A stretch of DNA of 64,000 bases from Ruegeria sp. HKCCA6707 (GTDB taxonomy: Bacteria; Pseudomonadota; Alphaproteobacteria; Rhodobacterales; Rhodobacteraceae): contig NZ_WQEG01000011.1 in the NCBI RefSeq assembly GCF_013033515.1, positions 1 to 64,000 of the forward strand, given 5' to 3'. Numbering within the stretch: position 1 is the stretch's first letter; every line of letters starts with the position of its first letter. The notes beneath the pieces were generated by a model that saw nothing but the letters and a program-made list of their open reading frames with translations, was not told the origin of the DNA and ran no database searches. The position numbers and the translations under genes were made by a program. Positions 52,309-61,161 of the stretch are shown here, one piece after another.

Positions 52309-52872
52309 ATGCGTTACCAAATCAGCGGAAAACAGATCGACATCGGTGCGGCTCTGCAGACCCATGTGCAGACCGAGCTGGGCGAGGTTGTGGGCAAATA
52401 TGCTCAAAGACCGACCGACGCCAATGTCGTGTTTTCCCGTTCGGCGCATGAATATGTGTGTGAAACCACTGTTCATTTGTCCACAGGGCTGACGGCGCAG
52501 GCCAAAGCCCACGCAACCGAAATCTATGCAGCTTTCGAGGCGTGTTGTGACAAAATGGAAACGCAATTACGGCGGTACAAGCGCCGTTTGAAAGACCATC
52601 ACAAGGACCGGGTCGAACCGGTTGAACTCTTTGGTGCGTCCTCTTATATCCTCGCGTCTGACGATTCGGACGTGGCAGACGAGCCAGAAACGCTGCAGCC
52701 CATGATTGTGGCTGAAATGGAAACAAAAATTCCATCTCTCAGCGTGGGCGAGGCCGTTATGCAAATGGAACTTGCGGGCGCACCTGTTTTGGTGTTCCGA
52801 AATGAAAACAAGGATGGATTGAATGTCGTTTATCGTCGCGATGACGGTAATATCGGTTGGATCGATCCGTAA
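52309..52872 (+). CDS. hpf: Ribosome hibernation promoting factor, long form
   Basis: A 187-residue protein: N-terminal HPF/YfiA domain (MRYQISGKQIDIGAALQTHV, then CDKMETQLRRYKRRLKDHH; about 1-100) and C-terminal dimerisation domain (SVGEAVMQMELAGAPVLVFRNE, then GLNVVYRRDDGNIGWIDP; about 130-187). The long form dimerises 70S ribosomes into 100S particles in stationary phase. AAGGAG lies before ATG 52309. It is separated from lptB by 253 bp and followed by ptsN. Confidence 0.96.
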   Translation: MRYQISGKQIDIGAALQTHVQTELGEVVGKYAQRPTDANVVFSRSAHEYVCETTVHLSTGLTAQAKAHATEIYAAFEACCDKMETQLRRYKRRLKDHHKDRVEPVELFGASSYILASDDSDVADEPETLQPMIVAEMETKIPSLSVGEAVMQMELAGAPVLVFRNENKDGLNVVYRRDDGNIGWIDP

Positions 52873-52933
52873 CAGGCAAGGATACTAAGACGAACTTTCG
52901 CGATTGCGATTGTTGCGTCATTGGAGCGTGATC

Positions 52934-53398
52934 ATGGAGCTTTCGAGCATATTGAAGCCCGAGGCGGTACGCATTCTATCTGCGGCCTCTAGCAAGAAGA
53001 GATTGTTTCAGGAAATCGCAGACGTTGCGTCTGCGGCGCTGAGCATGGATGCGCAGGCCATTGTCGAAAGCCTATTGGAGCGAGAAAGCCTGGGCCCTAC
53101 CGGAGTAGGCCATGGTGTCGCCTTGCCGCACGCGAGGCTGCCAGACATTGACTCTGTCACTGGCGTTTTCGTGCTTTTGGAAAAGCCGATTGATTTCGGT
53201 TCGGTCGATCGTCAGCCGGTCGACCTAGCCTTTTCGTTGTTTGCGCCAGAAGATGCAGGTGTTGACCATTTGAAGGCTTTGGCCCTTGTATCGCGGACAC
53301 TGCGCGAACAGTCCGTCTGCGCTAAGCTGAGAGCCAATCCGGACCCGGTCAAAATCTACGCAATCCTGACCGAAGCACAGTCGGTTCAGGCCGCGTGA
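52934..53398 (+). CDS. ptsN: Nitrogen PTS enzyme IIA
   Basis: A 154-residue EIIA-Ntr protein; phosphorylated histidine H66 in GHGVALPHARLP. It takes part in the nitrogen-related phosphotransfer relay with PtsP and NPr, regulating potassium, nitrogen and envelope functions. ATG 52934 with GGAGCG nearby. It follows hpf by 61 bp and ends at a strong terminator. Confidence 0.95.
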   Translation: MELSSILKPEAVRILSAASSKKRLFQEIADVASAALSMDAQAIVESLLERESLGPTGVGHGVALPHARLPDIDSVTGVFVLLEKPIDFGSVDRQPVDLAFSLFAPEDAGVDHLKALALVSRTLREQSVCAKLRANPDPVKIYAILTEAQSVQAA

Positions 53399-53403
53399 TA
53401 CAA

Positions 53404-53431
53404 AAAAGCCCCCGGAAAAACGGGGGCTTTT
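53404..53431. terminator. Bidirectional terminator between ptsN and the CAP lipoprotein gene
   Basis: Perfect 11-bp stem AAAAGCCCCCG / CGGGGGCTTTT with a 6-base loop, flanked by A and T runs, between converging genes. Confidence 0.92.
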
Positions 53432-53449
53432 GAATGAGACAGGCTGCGC

Positions 53450-53965
53450 TCAGCCGCCGGTGCCCATTTCCAACGTCCACCAGATCTTGCCGTTGTTTTC
53501 CTGATGCCACGCGAATCCCATTTGCGTGGCGCGCGGATCCATGATCACGGATCGCGGCCCGGGCTCTTGCATCCATGCGGCCAGCGTTTCGGTTTCGGTC
53601 TCAAACGTCTCCGAGATCGCCTCGCCGAGGAAGGTCCCGAAATAGCCGACCCGCGCGGCACGATCCAATGGTGATGAACCATCGGACCCGAAATGCCAGG
53701 GCCGGTTCTGGCGGGCCATGTCCTTGGAATGCGTGGCAGCTGCAGCGTTGAGTTGCGCATTCAGTTGTACAGGTTGCAGGCCAGAGGCCTGACGCAAAGC
53801 GTTCACCGAATCAACCATGCGGAATTGCAGCTTTTCCGGGTTGCCGCGGATTTTGTAGACCGTCGGCAACGGCCTGCCATCGGTGCCCAAAGTGGTCGTC
53901 GCCGAATCAGTACAAGCCGCCAGAGCGACCAAACAAATCAACAGAAAGGGAAGAATACGCGTCAT
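53450..53965 (-). CDS. CAP-domain (SCP/PR1) lipoprotein
   Basis: A 171-residue protein with a type II signal peptide (FLLICLVALAAC, lipidated Cys about 17) and a CAP domain: MVDSVNALRQASGLQPVQLN, AAAATHSKDMARQNRPWHFG, RVGYFGTFLGEAISETFET, then the closing DPRATQMGFAWHQEN and WWTLEMG. The conserved His and Glu pairs of the CAP cavity are present. Bacterial members are exported with unclear function. ATG 53965 begins the signal peptide; an earlier in-frame start would not give one. Divergent from an L,D-transpeptidase gene. Confidence 0.9.
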   Translation of the reverse strand: MTRILPFLLICLVALAACTDSATTTLGTDGRPLPTVYKIRGNPEKLQFRMVDSVNALRQASGLQPVQLNAQLNAAAATHSKDMARQNRPWHFGSDGSSPLDRAARVGYFGTFLGEAISETFETETETLAAWMQEPGPRSVIMDPRATQMGFAWHQENNGKIWWTLEMGTGG

Positions 53966-54135
53966 GATGGGTCCGAAATTTGTGTCCTCACCGGAAATAG
54001 CTTGCGAAAGCCTAGGGGGCAAACATGCAATGAGAGAATGTTGCGTGAATCTGCCGGTTTGGTTTGCGACTGAAGCATTATCGCCATAAAATACCATAGA
54101 TATTCGCATTTGTGCTTGGAAAAGGACCGTATCCG

Positions 54136-54735
54136 ATGGTCAAGAAACCAATTTCGAACACCACGCGCCGGGGATTTTTGGCTGGTGCCGCTGTAAGTTT
54201 GGCCTCGCCCGCGGTCGCGCAATACATCCCAGGCGATCCTTTGCGCCCAGCACCGGAACCCGAGCCCGCTGTGCGCCGCAATATCTCGGGTTTCCGGGCG
54301 TTGGACTGGCAGCCTTACTTTTCAAACACCAAAAACGGCGCGATCCTTGTCGATACGGTCTCGCGTGCGCTGCATTATTGGTCAGATGATCAATCCGTGT
54401 ACAAACTCTACCCGTCTTCGGTGCCTTTGACCGAAGAAATGACCCGCCGGGGACGGACCAGCGTGATCCGCAAAGTCGAAGGTCCCAGCTGGGCACCAAC
54501 CCCTTCGATGAAAAAGCGGAACCCCGAATGGCCGGACTTCATTCCGCCTGGACCGGATAACCCATTGGGAACACACGCTTTGTACCTCAGCTGGAAGTAT
54601 TATCGCATCCACGGAACACATGACACGCGCAAAATCGGCCGCAGGTCGTCGAACGGATGCATTGGTTTGTTCAACGAAGACATCGCCGAGCTGTTTTCGA
54701 TGACCAAAGTCGGCACGCAAGTGTTGCTAATATGA
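54136..54735 (+). CDS. L,D-transpeptidase (YkuD domain), Tat-exported
   Basis: A 199-residue cell-wall enzyme. The twin-arginine signal TTRRGFLAGAAVSLASPAVA (residues 9-28) implies Tat export. The YkuD domain has the catalytic site HGTHDTRKIGRRSSNGCIGL: His about 165 and Cys about 180, followed by FNEDIAELF. It cross-links peptidoglycan or attaches proteins. ATG 54136 follows AAGGA; a GTG 24 bases upstream is weaker. About 160 residues is a typical domain length. Confidence 0.92.
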   Translation: MVKKPISNTTRRGFLAGAAVSLASPAVAQYIPGDPLRPAPEPEPAVRRNISGFRALDWQPYFSNTKNGAILVDTVSRALHYWSDDQSVYKLYPSSVPLTEEMTRRGRTSVIRKVEGPSWAPTPSMKKRNPEWPDFIPPGPDNPLGTHALYLSWKYYRIHGTHDTRKIGRRSSNGCIGLFNEDIAELFSMTKVGTQVLLI

Positions 54736-54874
54736 CGACATTTTCGCGCAGCGCGCGGGCTGAATCGCAAGTTGCAATTGCATTCCTCGGGCATTGCTGA
54801 TTAGAAAAACTCACGAGGTAAGTCTTAGATGTGCGGTTTCGCTAATTGGAATCGTGCAAATTCTGGAGGTTAAT

Positions 54875-55057
54875 ATGAAGAAACTCGTTCTCGCCGCTGC
54901 ACTGACCGCCGCTGCTTCGACCGCTTATGCGGGTAACCTGGAAGAGCCGGTCGTTGAAGCGCCGGTTATCGTCGAGGAAACTCAAGGTTCTTCGCAGGGC
55001 ATCATCCTGCCGCTGATCCTGCTGGTCGTTGTTGCTGCTGCTGTTGCCGCAAGCTAA
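54875..55057 (+). CDS. Small membrane protein next to hemH
   Basis: A 60-residue protein: an N-terminal signal-like segment (KKLVLAAALTAAASTAYA), a short acidic Val/Glu/Pro stretch (EEPVVEAPVIVEE) and a C-terminal hydrophobic helix (GIILPLILLVVVAAAVAAS). GGAGG precedes ATG 54875. It converges on hemH; I recall such small genes beside hemH in Rhodobacteraceae, at times mislabelled ferrochelatase. Function unknown. Followed by a strong terminator. Confidence 0.8.
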   Translation: MKKLVLAAALTAAASTAYAGNLEEPVVEAPVIVEETQGSSQGIILPLILLVVVAAAVAAS

Positions 55058-55080
55058 TTCGATACAGAATTCCTGAAAAA

Positions 55081-55108
55081 GGCGGTGGATCGTTCCACCG
55101 CCTTTTTT
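55081..55108. terminator. Bidirectional terminator between the small membrane gene and hemH
   Basis: Perfect 9-bp stem GGCGGTGGA / TCCACCGCC with a TCGT loop, AAAAA before and TTTTTT after. Confidence 0.93.
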
Positions 55109-55122
55109 GTTTGAGGCGCTGG

Positions 55123-56172
55123 TTACTCGAGCCAGCCGCGTAGGTTGTCTTGAATGACCTTCCCCAACGCCGCGATATGGGCGTCTTGGTCGTTTAGGCA
55201 TGGGATATAGGTAAAGCTTTCTCCGCCAGCCTCTTCAAAACTCTCTTTGATCTCTTCATTGATCTCTTCCAGCGTTTCAATGCAATCGGCTGAAAAGGCC
55301 GGGGCAATGACCGCGATGTTCTTTTTGCCCTGTTTTGCAAGGTCAGCCACATGATCGACGGTGTAGGGCTTTAGCCACTCTTCCGGGCCAAACCGCGACT
55401 GGAAAGTTGAAACAAGCTGATCATCTGCCCAGCCCAACCGTTCTTTCAACAGACGAGAGGTTTTGGCGCATTGGCAGTGATAGGGATCGCCTTGCATCAG
55501 ATAGCGTTCCGGCATGCCGTGATAGGAACAGACCAGTACATCCGGTTTGGTCTCCATCGCGGCATAGGCGGCCTCTACTGACCCGGCCAAAGCGTCGATA
55601 TAGGCCGGCTCGTCGAAATAGGCGGGCACGGTGCGGCTGGCGGGTTGCCAGGCCTCGTCCATCAAGGCGCGGAAGAACTGGTCGTTGGCCGTGGCCGTCG
55701 TAGCCCCGGCATATTGCGGGTAAAGCGGGAAAAACAGGATGCGGTCACAGCCTGCCTCGACCATTTCGCGCACTTTGGATTTGGTCGATGGGTTGCCATA
55801 GCGCATACAGAAATCGACCACCACCTGATCTCCGTACCGATTGTGCATCGCATCGCGCAGCTTGGCGGTCTGATCCTTGGTGATCGTCATCAATGGGCTT
55901 TCACCCTGGTCATGGTTCCAGATCGACTTGTAGGCCTCGCCCGAGCTGAAGGGCCGCTTGGTCAGGATTATCCCCTGCAGGATCGGCTGCCATTTCCATT
56001 TGGGATAATCGATGACGCGCTGATCCGACAGGAACTCATTCAGATACCGGCGCATGGGCCAATAGGTATAGTCATCCGGCGTCCCCAGATTGGCCAGCAG
56101 AATCCCAACGCGCCCCATTTTGACATTGGGATGGTCGGCGGGGGCATGGGCGGGGCGAGTGGCATCAAACAT
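55123..56172 (-). CDS. hemH: Ferrochelatase
   Basis: A 349-residue enzyme that inserts ferrous iron into protoporphyrin IX, the last step of haem synthesis. Motifs: GILLANLGTPD near the N-terminus, YPQYAGATTATANDQ, LVCSYHGMPERYLMQGDPYH (catalytic His), GPEEWLKPYTVDHV and APAFSADCIETLEEI. Start ATG 56172. Single gene, ending at a strong shared terminator. Confidence 0.97.
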   Translation of the reverse strand: MFDATRPAHAPADHPNVKMGRVGILLANLGTPDDYTYWPMRRYLNEFLSDQRVIDYPKWKWQPILQGIILTKRPFSSGEAYKSIWNHDQGESPLMTITKDQTAKLRDAMHNRYGDQVVVDFCMRYGNPSTKSKVREMVEAGCDRILFFPLYPQYAGATTATANDQFFRALMDEAWQPASRTVPAYFDEPAYIDALAGSVEAAYAAMETKPDVLVCSYHGMPERYLMQGDPYHCQCAKTSRLLKERLGWADDQLVSTFQSRFGPEEWLKPYTVDHVADLAKQGKKNIAVIAPAFSADCIETLEEINEEIKESFEEAGGESFTYIPCLNDQDAHIAALGKVIQDNLRGWLE

Positions 56173-56229
56173 ATCGGGCGTCCTGACTTTCTTTTGTTCC
56201 GGCCTGAGATAAGGGGATTCAACCCGGCG

Positions 56230-57060
56230 TCAATCAGGCAGTTTGCCTTCTTCGGTCCGCAATGCATCCGCCAGCCGCATTTGTGCTGATCCCGGGCGCA
56301 AGGGTTTGGGTTGGCTGTCATCGGGCGACCAGCCGGTCAGGCAGATCATCTCGAAGGAGGCTGCCAAACGGCCCGAAGCGGTTGGGAAATGTTCTGCGTA
56401 AATCTGCTGAGCGGTGTCAAATACGGCGCGCCGGGTTGGGTATTTCAACCGTGCCGACAGCGTGTTGGTCTCTCCCATTTCGCGCAGGTCCCGCATCAGA
56501 TGCCAGATATCGCGATATTCCGCGGTCAAGGGCACGGCATCCGCAACCGGCAGAGCAAGCCCGGCCCGTTGCAGGAGCCCTCCCAAGTCTCGCAGCTCGG
56601 CCATGGGTGCGACGCGGGGGCTGAGGCCTCCGGAAACCTCGATCTCGGCCTGACCCAGAGCGGCGCGCAGCTGATGCAGGGTTTCTCCGCCCAGGCAAAG
56701 CACCAGAAGCAACCCGTCTGGTCGCAACGCGCGACGGCATTGGATCAGCTGCCCCACCGGATCATTGGCCCAGTGCAGCGCCATGGCGTGGATCACCAGG
56801 TCATGGGCGCCGGATTGCAGAGCAAGCATCTCGTCATCGCTGGCGGTGATGGCGCCGGGCAAGACATCGGACCAGACATGCGGAAACGGGGTCACAATCG
56901 CGGGTGCCGTAAAGGTTTTGTTAACCATGGAGAGCCGATCCTGCACCTCGTCGATCGCGGCGCGGTGCAGAAACAGCGCTTCGTCCCGCGCACGCGCGCG
57001 GTGTCGCAGGATGGCCGTGCGGTCAAACAAAGAGGGTGCGTTGGGTTCAGTCAGTTTCAT
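56230..57060 (-). CDS. SAM-dependent methyltransferase (BioC/NDUFAF5-like)
   Basis: A 276-residue class I methyltransferase-like protein. The fold is recognisable (HDLVIHAMALHWANDPVGQL and RRALRPDGLLLVLCLGGETL as the late Rossmann strands), and LTEPNAPSLFDRTAILRHR at the start with RAALGQAEIEVSGGLSPRVAP fits the NDUFAF5 group, which acts in complex I assembly. The glycine-rich SAM loop near residue 65 is degenerate, so activity is not certain. ATG 57060 lies inside the likely start region of the divergent comF gene. Confidence 0.82.
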   Translation of the reverse strand: MKLTEPNAPSLFDRTAILRHRARARDEALFLHRAAIDEVQDRLSMVNKTFTAPAIVTPFPHVWSDVLPGAITASDDEMLALQSGAHDLVIHAMALHWANDPVGQLIQCRRALRPDGLLLVLCLGGETLHQLRAALGQAEIEVSGGLSPRVAPMAELRDLGGLLQRAGLALPVADAVPLTAEYRDIWHLMRDLREMGETNTLSARLKYPTRRAVFDTAQQIYAEHFPTASGRLAASFEMICLTGWSPDDSQPKPLRPGSAQMRLADALRTEEGKLPD

Positions 57061-57805
57061 AGCGCGCAAGTATCGCATCACGCAGCGGATTCAAACAGCT
57101 GTTGCGCTGATCTATCCGCCGCGCTGCATGGGCTGCGGTGCGTTGACCGAGTCCGATTTCGGTCTGTGTGGCGCGTGCTGGCGCGAGACGCCGTTTATTG
57201 GTGGAGCCGTCTGTGACAGCTGTGGTGTTCCGGTGATGGGTGAAGAGGATGATCATCGCATCGAATGTGACGATTGCCTAAAGACTGCACCCCCTTGGCA
57301 GGCGGGTCGCGCTGCGATGTTGTATGACGGCAAAGCGCGATCCTTGATCCTGGCCCTTAAACACGGTGATCGGCCCGAGCTGGCCCGACCAGCGGCAAGA
57401 TGGCTGGCGCAGGCAGGGCAAGGGCTGTTTCGCCCGAACATTCTGATCGCGCCGGTGCCATTGCATTGGTCACGCTTGCTCAAGCGGCGCTATAACCAGT
57501 CGGCCCTTCTGGCGCAGAACCTTGCGCGTGAGGTCGGGCAGGAATGCATCCCGGATCTGTTACTGCGAAAGGTGCGAACGCCAGTTCTGGACGGTAAAAC
57601 CGCTGGCGAGCGCGCGGACATATTGGACGGTGCCATTGCCGTGCATCCCAAACGGGGACACCATATCAAAGGGCGCGATGTCCTGCTGATCGATGATGTC
57701 ATGACCTCGGGCGCGACTCTGGCGGCGTGTACCCGTGTGTGTCAGGCCGCAGGGGCAAATCATATTTTCGTGTTGGCTCTGGCGCGCGTTGCCAAGGATG
57801 CCTAA
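57041..57805 (+). CDS. comF: ComF-family phosphoribosyltransferase-like protein
   Basis: About 254 residues: two zinc-type cysteine clusters (YPPRCMGCGALTESDFGLCG and CDSCGVPVMGEEDDHRIECDDC) followed by a PRTase domain with VLLIDDVMTSGATLAAC. ComF proteins assist DNA uptake in naturally competent bacteria. The start is uncertain: there is no ATG between the divergent gene and the conserved QTAVALIYPPRC segment, so TTG 57041 is taken provisionally; an ATT or GTT start nearer 57100 is possible. It overlaps the methyltransferase start by 20 bases. Confidence 0.88.
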   Translation: MGSVSFIARKYRITQRIQTAVALIYPPRCMGCGALTESDFGLCGACWRETPFIGGAVCDSCGVPVMGEEDDHRIECDDCLKTAPPWQAGRAAMLYDGKARSLILALKHGDRPELARPAARWLAQAGQGLFRPNILIAPVPLHWSRLLKRRYNQSALLAQNLAREVGQECIPDLLLRKVRTPVLDGKTAGERADILDGAIAVHPKRGHHIKGRDVLLIDDVMTSGATLAACTRVCQAAGANHIFVLALARVAKDA

Positions 57806-57843
57806 TTAGCTCAAGATTGCGCGAAACCCGAAGGAAACGGAAA

Positions 57844-58101
57844 ATGAAACCGGTTGAGATCTATACATCGCCGCTTTGTGGCTTTTGCCACGCGGCCAAG
57901 CGTTTGCTGAAACAAAAGGGTGTCGAGTTCAAGGAAGTCGACGTTCTGATTCACTCAAAACGCAAGCCCGAGATGATCAAGCGTGCGGGTGGTAAACGCA
58001 CTGTACCTCAGATTTTCATCGGCTCGCAGCATGTGGGCGGCTGCGACGATCTTTATGAGCTTGAGCGCCAAGGCAAGCTGGACAGTTTGCTCGCGGCCTG
58101 A
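57844..58101 (+). CDS. grxC: Glutaredoxin 3
   Basis: An 85-residue glutaredoxin: redox site C-G-F-C in YTSPLCGFCHAAKRLL, the TVPQIFI cis-Pro segment and GGCDDLYEL glutathione site. Reduces disulfides with glutathione. The usual class I site is CPYC; CGFC is a variant seen in some alphaproteobacterial GrxC. AAGGAAACGG precedes ATG 57844. Its stop overlaps the next gene's ATG by one base. Confidence 0.95.
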   Translation: MKPVEIYTSPLCGFCHAAKRLLKQKGVEFKEVDVLIHSKRKPEMIKRAGGKRTVPQIFIGSQHVGGCDDLYELERQGKLDSLLAA

Positions 58102-58931
58102 TGAAAACAGCCCTGCTGCAGATCACCTCATCGGACGATCCGGCCGAAAATCTGGACATGGTGCGCGCGATGATGACTGACGCGGCCGCGCAGGGTGCGC
58201 GCTTTGTCCTGACGCCCGAGGTGACGAATTGCGTCTCGACCAGCACCACGCGGCAGCGCGCGGTTCTGCAGCATGAAGAAGACGACATCACTTTGGCAGG
58301 TCTGCGTGCGCAGGCCGCCGAGCTGGGCATTTGGCTGCTGATCGGCTCGTTGGGTATCAAGACGCATGATGCGGATGGCCGCTTTGCCAACCGGTGTTTC
58401 ATGATCGACCCGCAGGGTCAGATCGTGGCGCGGTATGACAAGATCCATATGTTCGATGTGCAGGTTACCGAATCCGAAACCTTTCGCGAATCGAAGAACT
58501 ATCGCCCGGGCGAAACAGCGGTGATTGCCGAGACGGATTTTGGCAAGGTCGGGCTGACGATTTGCTATGACATCCGTTTCCCGCATCTTTACGCCGCGCT
58601 GGCGCAGGCAGGGGCGCGGATATTGACGGTTCCGGCGGCTTTTTCTCCGGTCACTGGTGCGGCCCATTGGGAATCGCTGTTGCGGGCGCGGGCGATTGAA
58701 ACCGGGTGCTGGGTGCTGGCCCCGGCGCAAACCGGCACGCACTCGAAGACGCGCGGAAAAACCCGCCAGACCCATGGGCACAGCCTGGTTGTCGCCCCGT
58801 GGGGAGAGGTGCTGATCGACGCAGGCACCGATCCGGGCATTCACATTTTCGATTTGGATGATAGTTCTGTGTCAGAGGCGCGCCACCGCGTGCCCTCATT
58901 GACGCATGTTCGGCCTTTTACAGGGCCCTGA
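58101..58931 (+). CDS. Carbon-nitrogen hydrolase (Nit/omega-amidase-like)
   Basis: A 276-residue nitrilase-superfamily enzyme with the complete triad E40 (FVLTPEVTN), K114 (RYDKIHMFD) and C155 (LTICYDIRFPH). The KIHMFD and CYDIRFP context is of the Nit1/Nit2 branch, which cleaves deaminated glutathione or omega-amides. It follows grxC with a one-base overlap, an attractive glutathione link: Nit1-type enzymes repair deaminated glutathione. That link is inference. Confidence 0.93.
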   Translation: MKTALLQITSSDDPAENLDMVRAMMTDAAAQGARFVLTPEVTNCVSTSTTRQRAVLQHEEDDITLAGLRAQAAELGIWLLIGSLGIKTHDADGRFANRCFMIDPQGQIVARYDKIHMFDVQVTESETFRESKNYRPGETAVIAETDFGKVGLTICYDIRFPHLYAALAQAGARILTVPAAFSPVTGAAHWESLLRARAIETGCWVLAPAQTGTHSKTRGKTRQTHGHSLVVAPWGEVLIDAGTDPGIHIFDLDDSSVSEARHRVPSLTHVRPFTGP

Positions 58932-58945
58932 TCCAGAACCGAGAT

Positions 58946-59386
58946 ATGACGGACGAACAAAATGCCCTGGCGGTCACGCTGTTCAGCGAGATCCTGACCG
59001 CCGATCAACTGTTGCGTAACCGGCTGAGCCGGGTGCTGCCCAAGGGCATGGAAATCTCGCATTTCTCGGTGCTGAACCACCTGGTGTTTGCGGGGGATGA
59101 GCGGACGCCAGCGCAGCTGGCCAGCACCTTCCACGTCACGCGCGGCGCAATGACCAACACCTTGGCCAAGCTGGAATGGGCCGGATACATTCACATCCGC
59201 CCCGACTGGGACGACGCCCGCCGCAAAATGGTCGCCATCAGCCCCGCCGGCCGCCGCGCCCGCGATCAGGCGATTTCCTCGATTGCCCCCCTGATCAACC
59301 GCGTGGTCCGAGAGCTGGGGCTGGAGCGCGTCCGCAGCACGTTGCCCGTACTGCGGGATTTGCGGTTGCAGTTAGAGGGGGAGTAA
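58946..59386 (+). CDS. MarR-family transcriptional regulator
   Basis: A 146-residue winged-HTH regulator: dimer helices at both ends, recognition region TPAQLASTFHVTRGAMTNTLAKLEWAGYIHIRPDWDDARRKMVAISPAGR (about 53-103) including the DxRxK/R wing motif (DDARRK). It starts 14 bp after the nitrilase-family gene, so it is probably co-transcribed with grxC-nit. It converges on ubiG with two bases between stops. Ligand unknown. Confidence 0.92.
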   Translation: MTDEQNALAVTLFSEILTADQLLRNRLSRVLPKGMEISHFSVLNHLVFAGDERTPAQLASTFHVTRGAMTNTLAKLEWAGYIHIRPDWDDARRKMVAISPAGRRARDQAISSIAPLINRVVRELGLERVRSTLPVLRDLRLQLEGE

Positions 59387-59388
59387 CC

Positions 59389-60135
59389 CTACCCAGGCTT
59401 CACACTCGCCGTCACATAATTCACGCTCAGATCGCGGTCCGAGATCGACCAGCTCCACAGGATCGGGTTGAACACGAAGCCCTTGCGGTCCACCGGCTCC
59501 AGCCCGGCTTGGCGCAGCAGGTCAAAGAGCTCATCGGGGGTGATGAACTTGTTCCATTCATGCGTTCCGCGCGGTAGCCAGCGCATGACGACCTCGGCCC
59601 CAAAGATGGCCATCGCATAGGATTTCGGGTTGCGGTTGATGGTGGAACAGACCTGCAAGCCGCCGGGTTTCAGCAGCTGTTGCGTGGCGGTCAGATAGCC
59701 CAAGGGATCGGCCACATGCTCGACGACTTCCATGTTCAGCACCACGTCGAACTGTTCGCCTGCGGCGGCCATGTCTTCGGCGGTGGTGTGGCGATAGTCG
59801 ATCTCAAGCCCTGATTGCTCGGCATGGATACGCGCGATGGGTAGGTTGCGCTCAGCCGCGTCCGCGCCCACGACCTCGGCCCCCAAACGCGCCATCGGTT
59901 CGCTCAGCAATCCGCCACCACAGCCGATATCCAGCAGGCGCAGGCCCGCAAAGGGATTCGGCGCGGTCAGGTCACGATCAAACTCACCGGCGATTTGCTG
60001 CGTGATATAGTCCAGACGGCACGGGTTCAGCATGTGCAAAGGTTTGAATTTTCCGTGAGGATCCCACCATTCTGCGGCCATAGCCTCGAATTTTGCGATC
60101 TCGGACGGGTCCACCGTGTTCGGATGCGCTTGCAT
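59389..60135 (-). CDS. ubiG: Ubiquinone biosynthesis O-methyltransferase
   Basis: A 248-residue SAM-dependent methyltransferase that carries out both O-methylations in ubiquinone synthesis. Motifs: [19 protein letters not shown] near the N-terminus, SAM loop [45 protein letters not shown] segment (here GAEVVM) and the [12 protein letters not shown] lid. Start ATG 60135. Divergent from the proline iminopeptidase gene across 48 bp. Confidence 0.97.
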   Translation of the reverse strand: MQAHPNTVDPSEIAKFEAMAAEWWDPHGKFKPLHMLNPCRLDYITQQIAGEFDRDLTAPNPFAGLRLLDIGCGGGLLSEPMARLGAEVVGADAAERNLPIARIHAEQSGLEIDYRHTTAEDMAAAGEQFDVVLNMEVVEHVADPLGYLTATQQLLKPGGLQVCSTINRNPKSYAMAIFGAEVVMRWLPRGTHEWNKFITPDELFDLLRQAGLEPVDRKGFVFNPILWSWSISDRDLSVNYVTASVKPG

Positions 60136-60183
60136 TCCTGTCTCCGTGTGCTCTTTTACGCTTAAGGACTATATAGGGCCATA

Positions 60184-61161
60184 ATGGACAAGTACCCGGA
60201 CCAAAAGCGCGCAGTTCAATATCTGTATCCGCCGATCGACCCGTTTGATCAGCGTATGGTGGATATGGGCGATGGGCATCGTATCTATGTGGAGCAATGC
60301 GGCAATCCCAAAGGGATACCGGTTGTGGTTTTGCATGGTGGCCCCGGGGGCGGGTGCAGCCCCGCGATGCGGCGCTATTTCGACCCGCAGGTCTATCGGG
60401 TGATTCTGTTTGATCAGCGCGGCTGCGGGCGGTCTCGGCCCACGGCGTCGGTGGAAAACAACACAACCTGGCATCTGGTCGAGGATATCGAACAGCTGCG
60501 CATGCTTTTCGACATCGAGGATTGGATCGTCTTCGGCGGCAGCTGGGGCGCGACGCTTGCGTTGATCTATGCGCAGACGCACCCGGACTGTGTCACCCAT
60601 CTGGTGCTGCGCGGCGTCTTTCTGGCCACGCAATCCGAGCTGGATTGGTTCTATGGTGGCGGCGCGGGCAAGTTCTGGCCCGAGCAATGGGCCAAGTTCA
60701 CCGCGTTGCTGTCCGAGGCCGAGCTGAAGGATACCATTGGGGCTTATAACAAACGCCTCTTCTCGGGCGACCGGGCGACGGAAATCCTCTATGCGCGGGC
60801 CTGGTCGCATTGGGAGAACGCGCTGGCCTCGGTTCACACCAATGGTTCGGTCGGGGAGAGCCCCGGGGAATATGCCCGTACCTTTGCGCGGCTTGAGAAC
60901 CACTATTTCATCAACAAGGCGTTCCTGGAAAAAGATGGCCAGATTCTGGATCAGGTAGATCGGATAGCGGATATCCCCGGGTATATCGTGCAGGGGCGCT
61001 ATGACATGATCTGCCCGCCACAAGCTGCTTGGGAACTGGCAGAGCGCTGGCCCAATGCCGAGTTGAAGATGGTGCGCAATGCCGGGCATGCCTTGTCGGA
61101 GCCCGGTATCAGCGCCGAGCTGATCCGCATCATGGATCGGATCGCCGAGGGCCTGTCATGA
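60184..61161 (+). CDS. pip: Proline iminopeptidase
   Basis: A 325-residue alpha/beta hydrolase of peptidase family S33. The oxyanion region HGGPGGGCSPAMRRYFDP, DQRGCGRSRP and the nucleophile motif FGGSWGATLAL are all typical; the catalytic His is in RNAGHALSEPG and the Asp in GRYDMICPP. It releases N-terminal proline from peptides. Its stop overlaps the start of the solute-binding-like gene (ATGA). Confidence 0.96.
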   Translation: MDKYPDQKRAVQYLYPPIDPFDQRMVDMGDGHRIYVEQCGNPKGIPVVVLHGGPGGGCSPAMRRYFDPQVYRVILFDQRGCGRSRPTASVENNTTWHLVEDIEQLRMLFDIEDWIVFGGSWGATLALIYAQTHPDCVTHLVLRGVFLATQSELDWFYGGGAGKFWPEQWAKFTALLSEAELKDTIGAYNKRLFSGDRATEILYARAWSHWENALASVHTNGSVGESPGEYARTFARLENHYFINKAFLEKDGQILDQVDRIADIPGYIVQGRYDMICPPQAAWELAERWPNAELKMVRNAGHALSEPGISAELIRIMDRIAEGLS

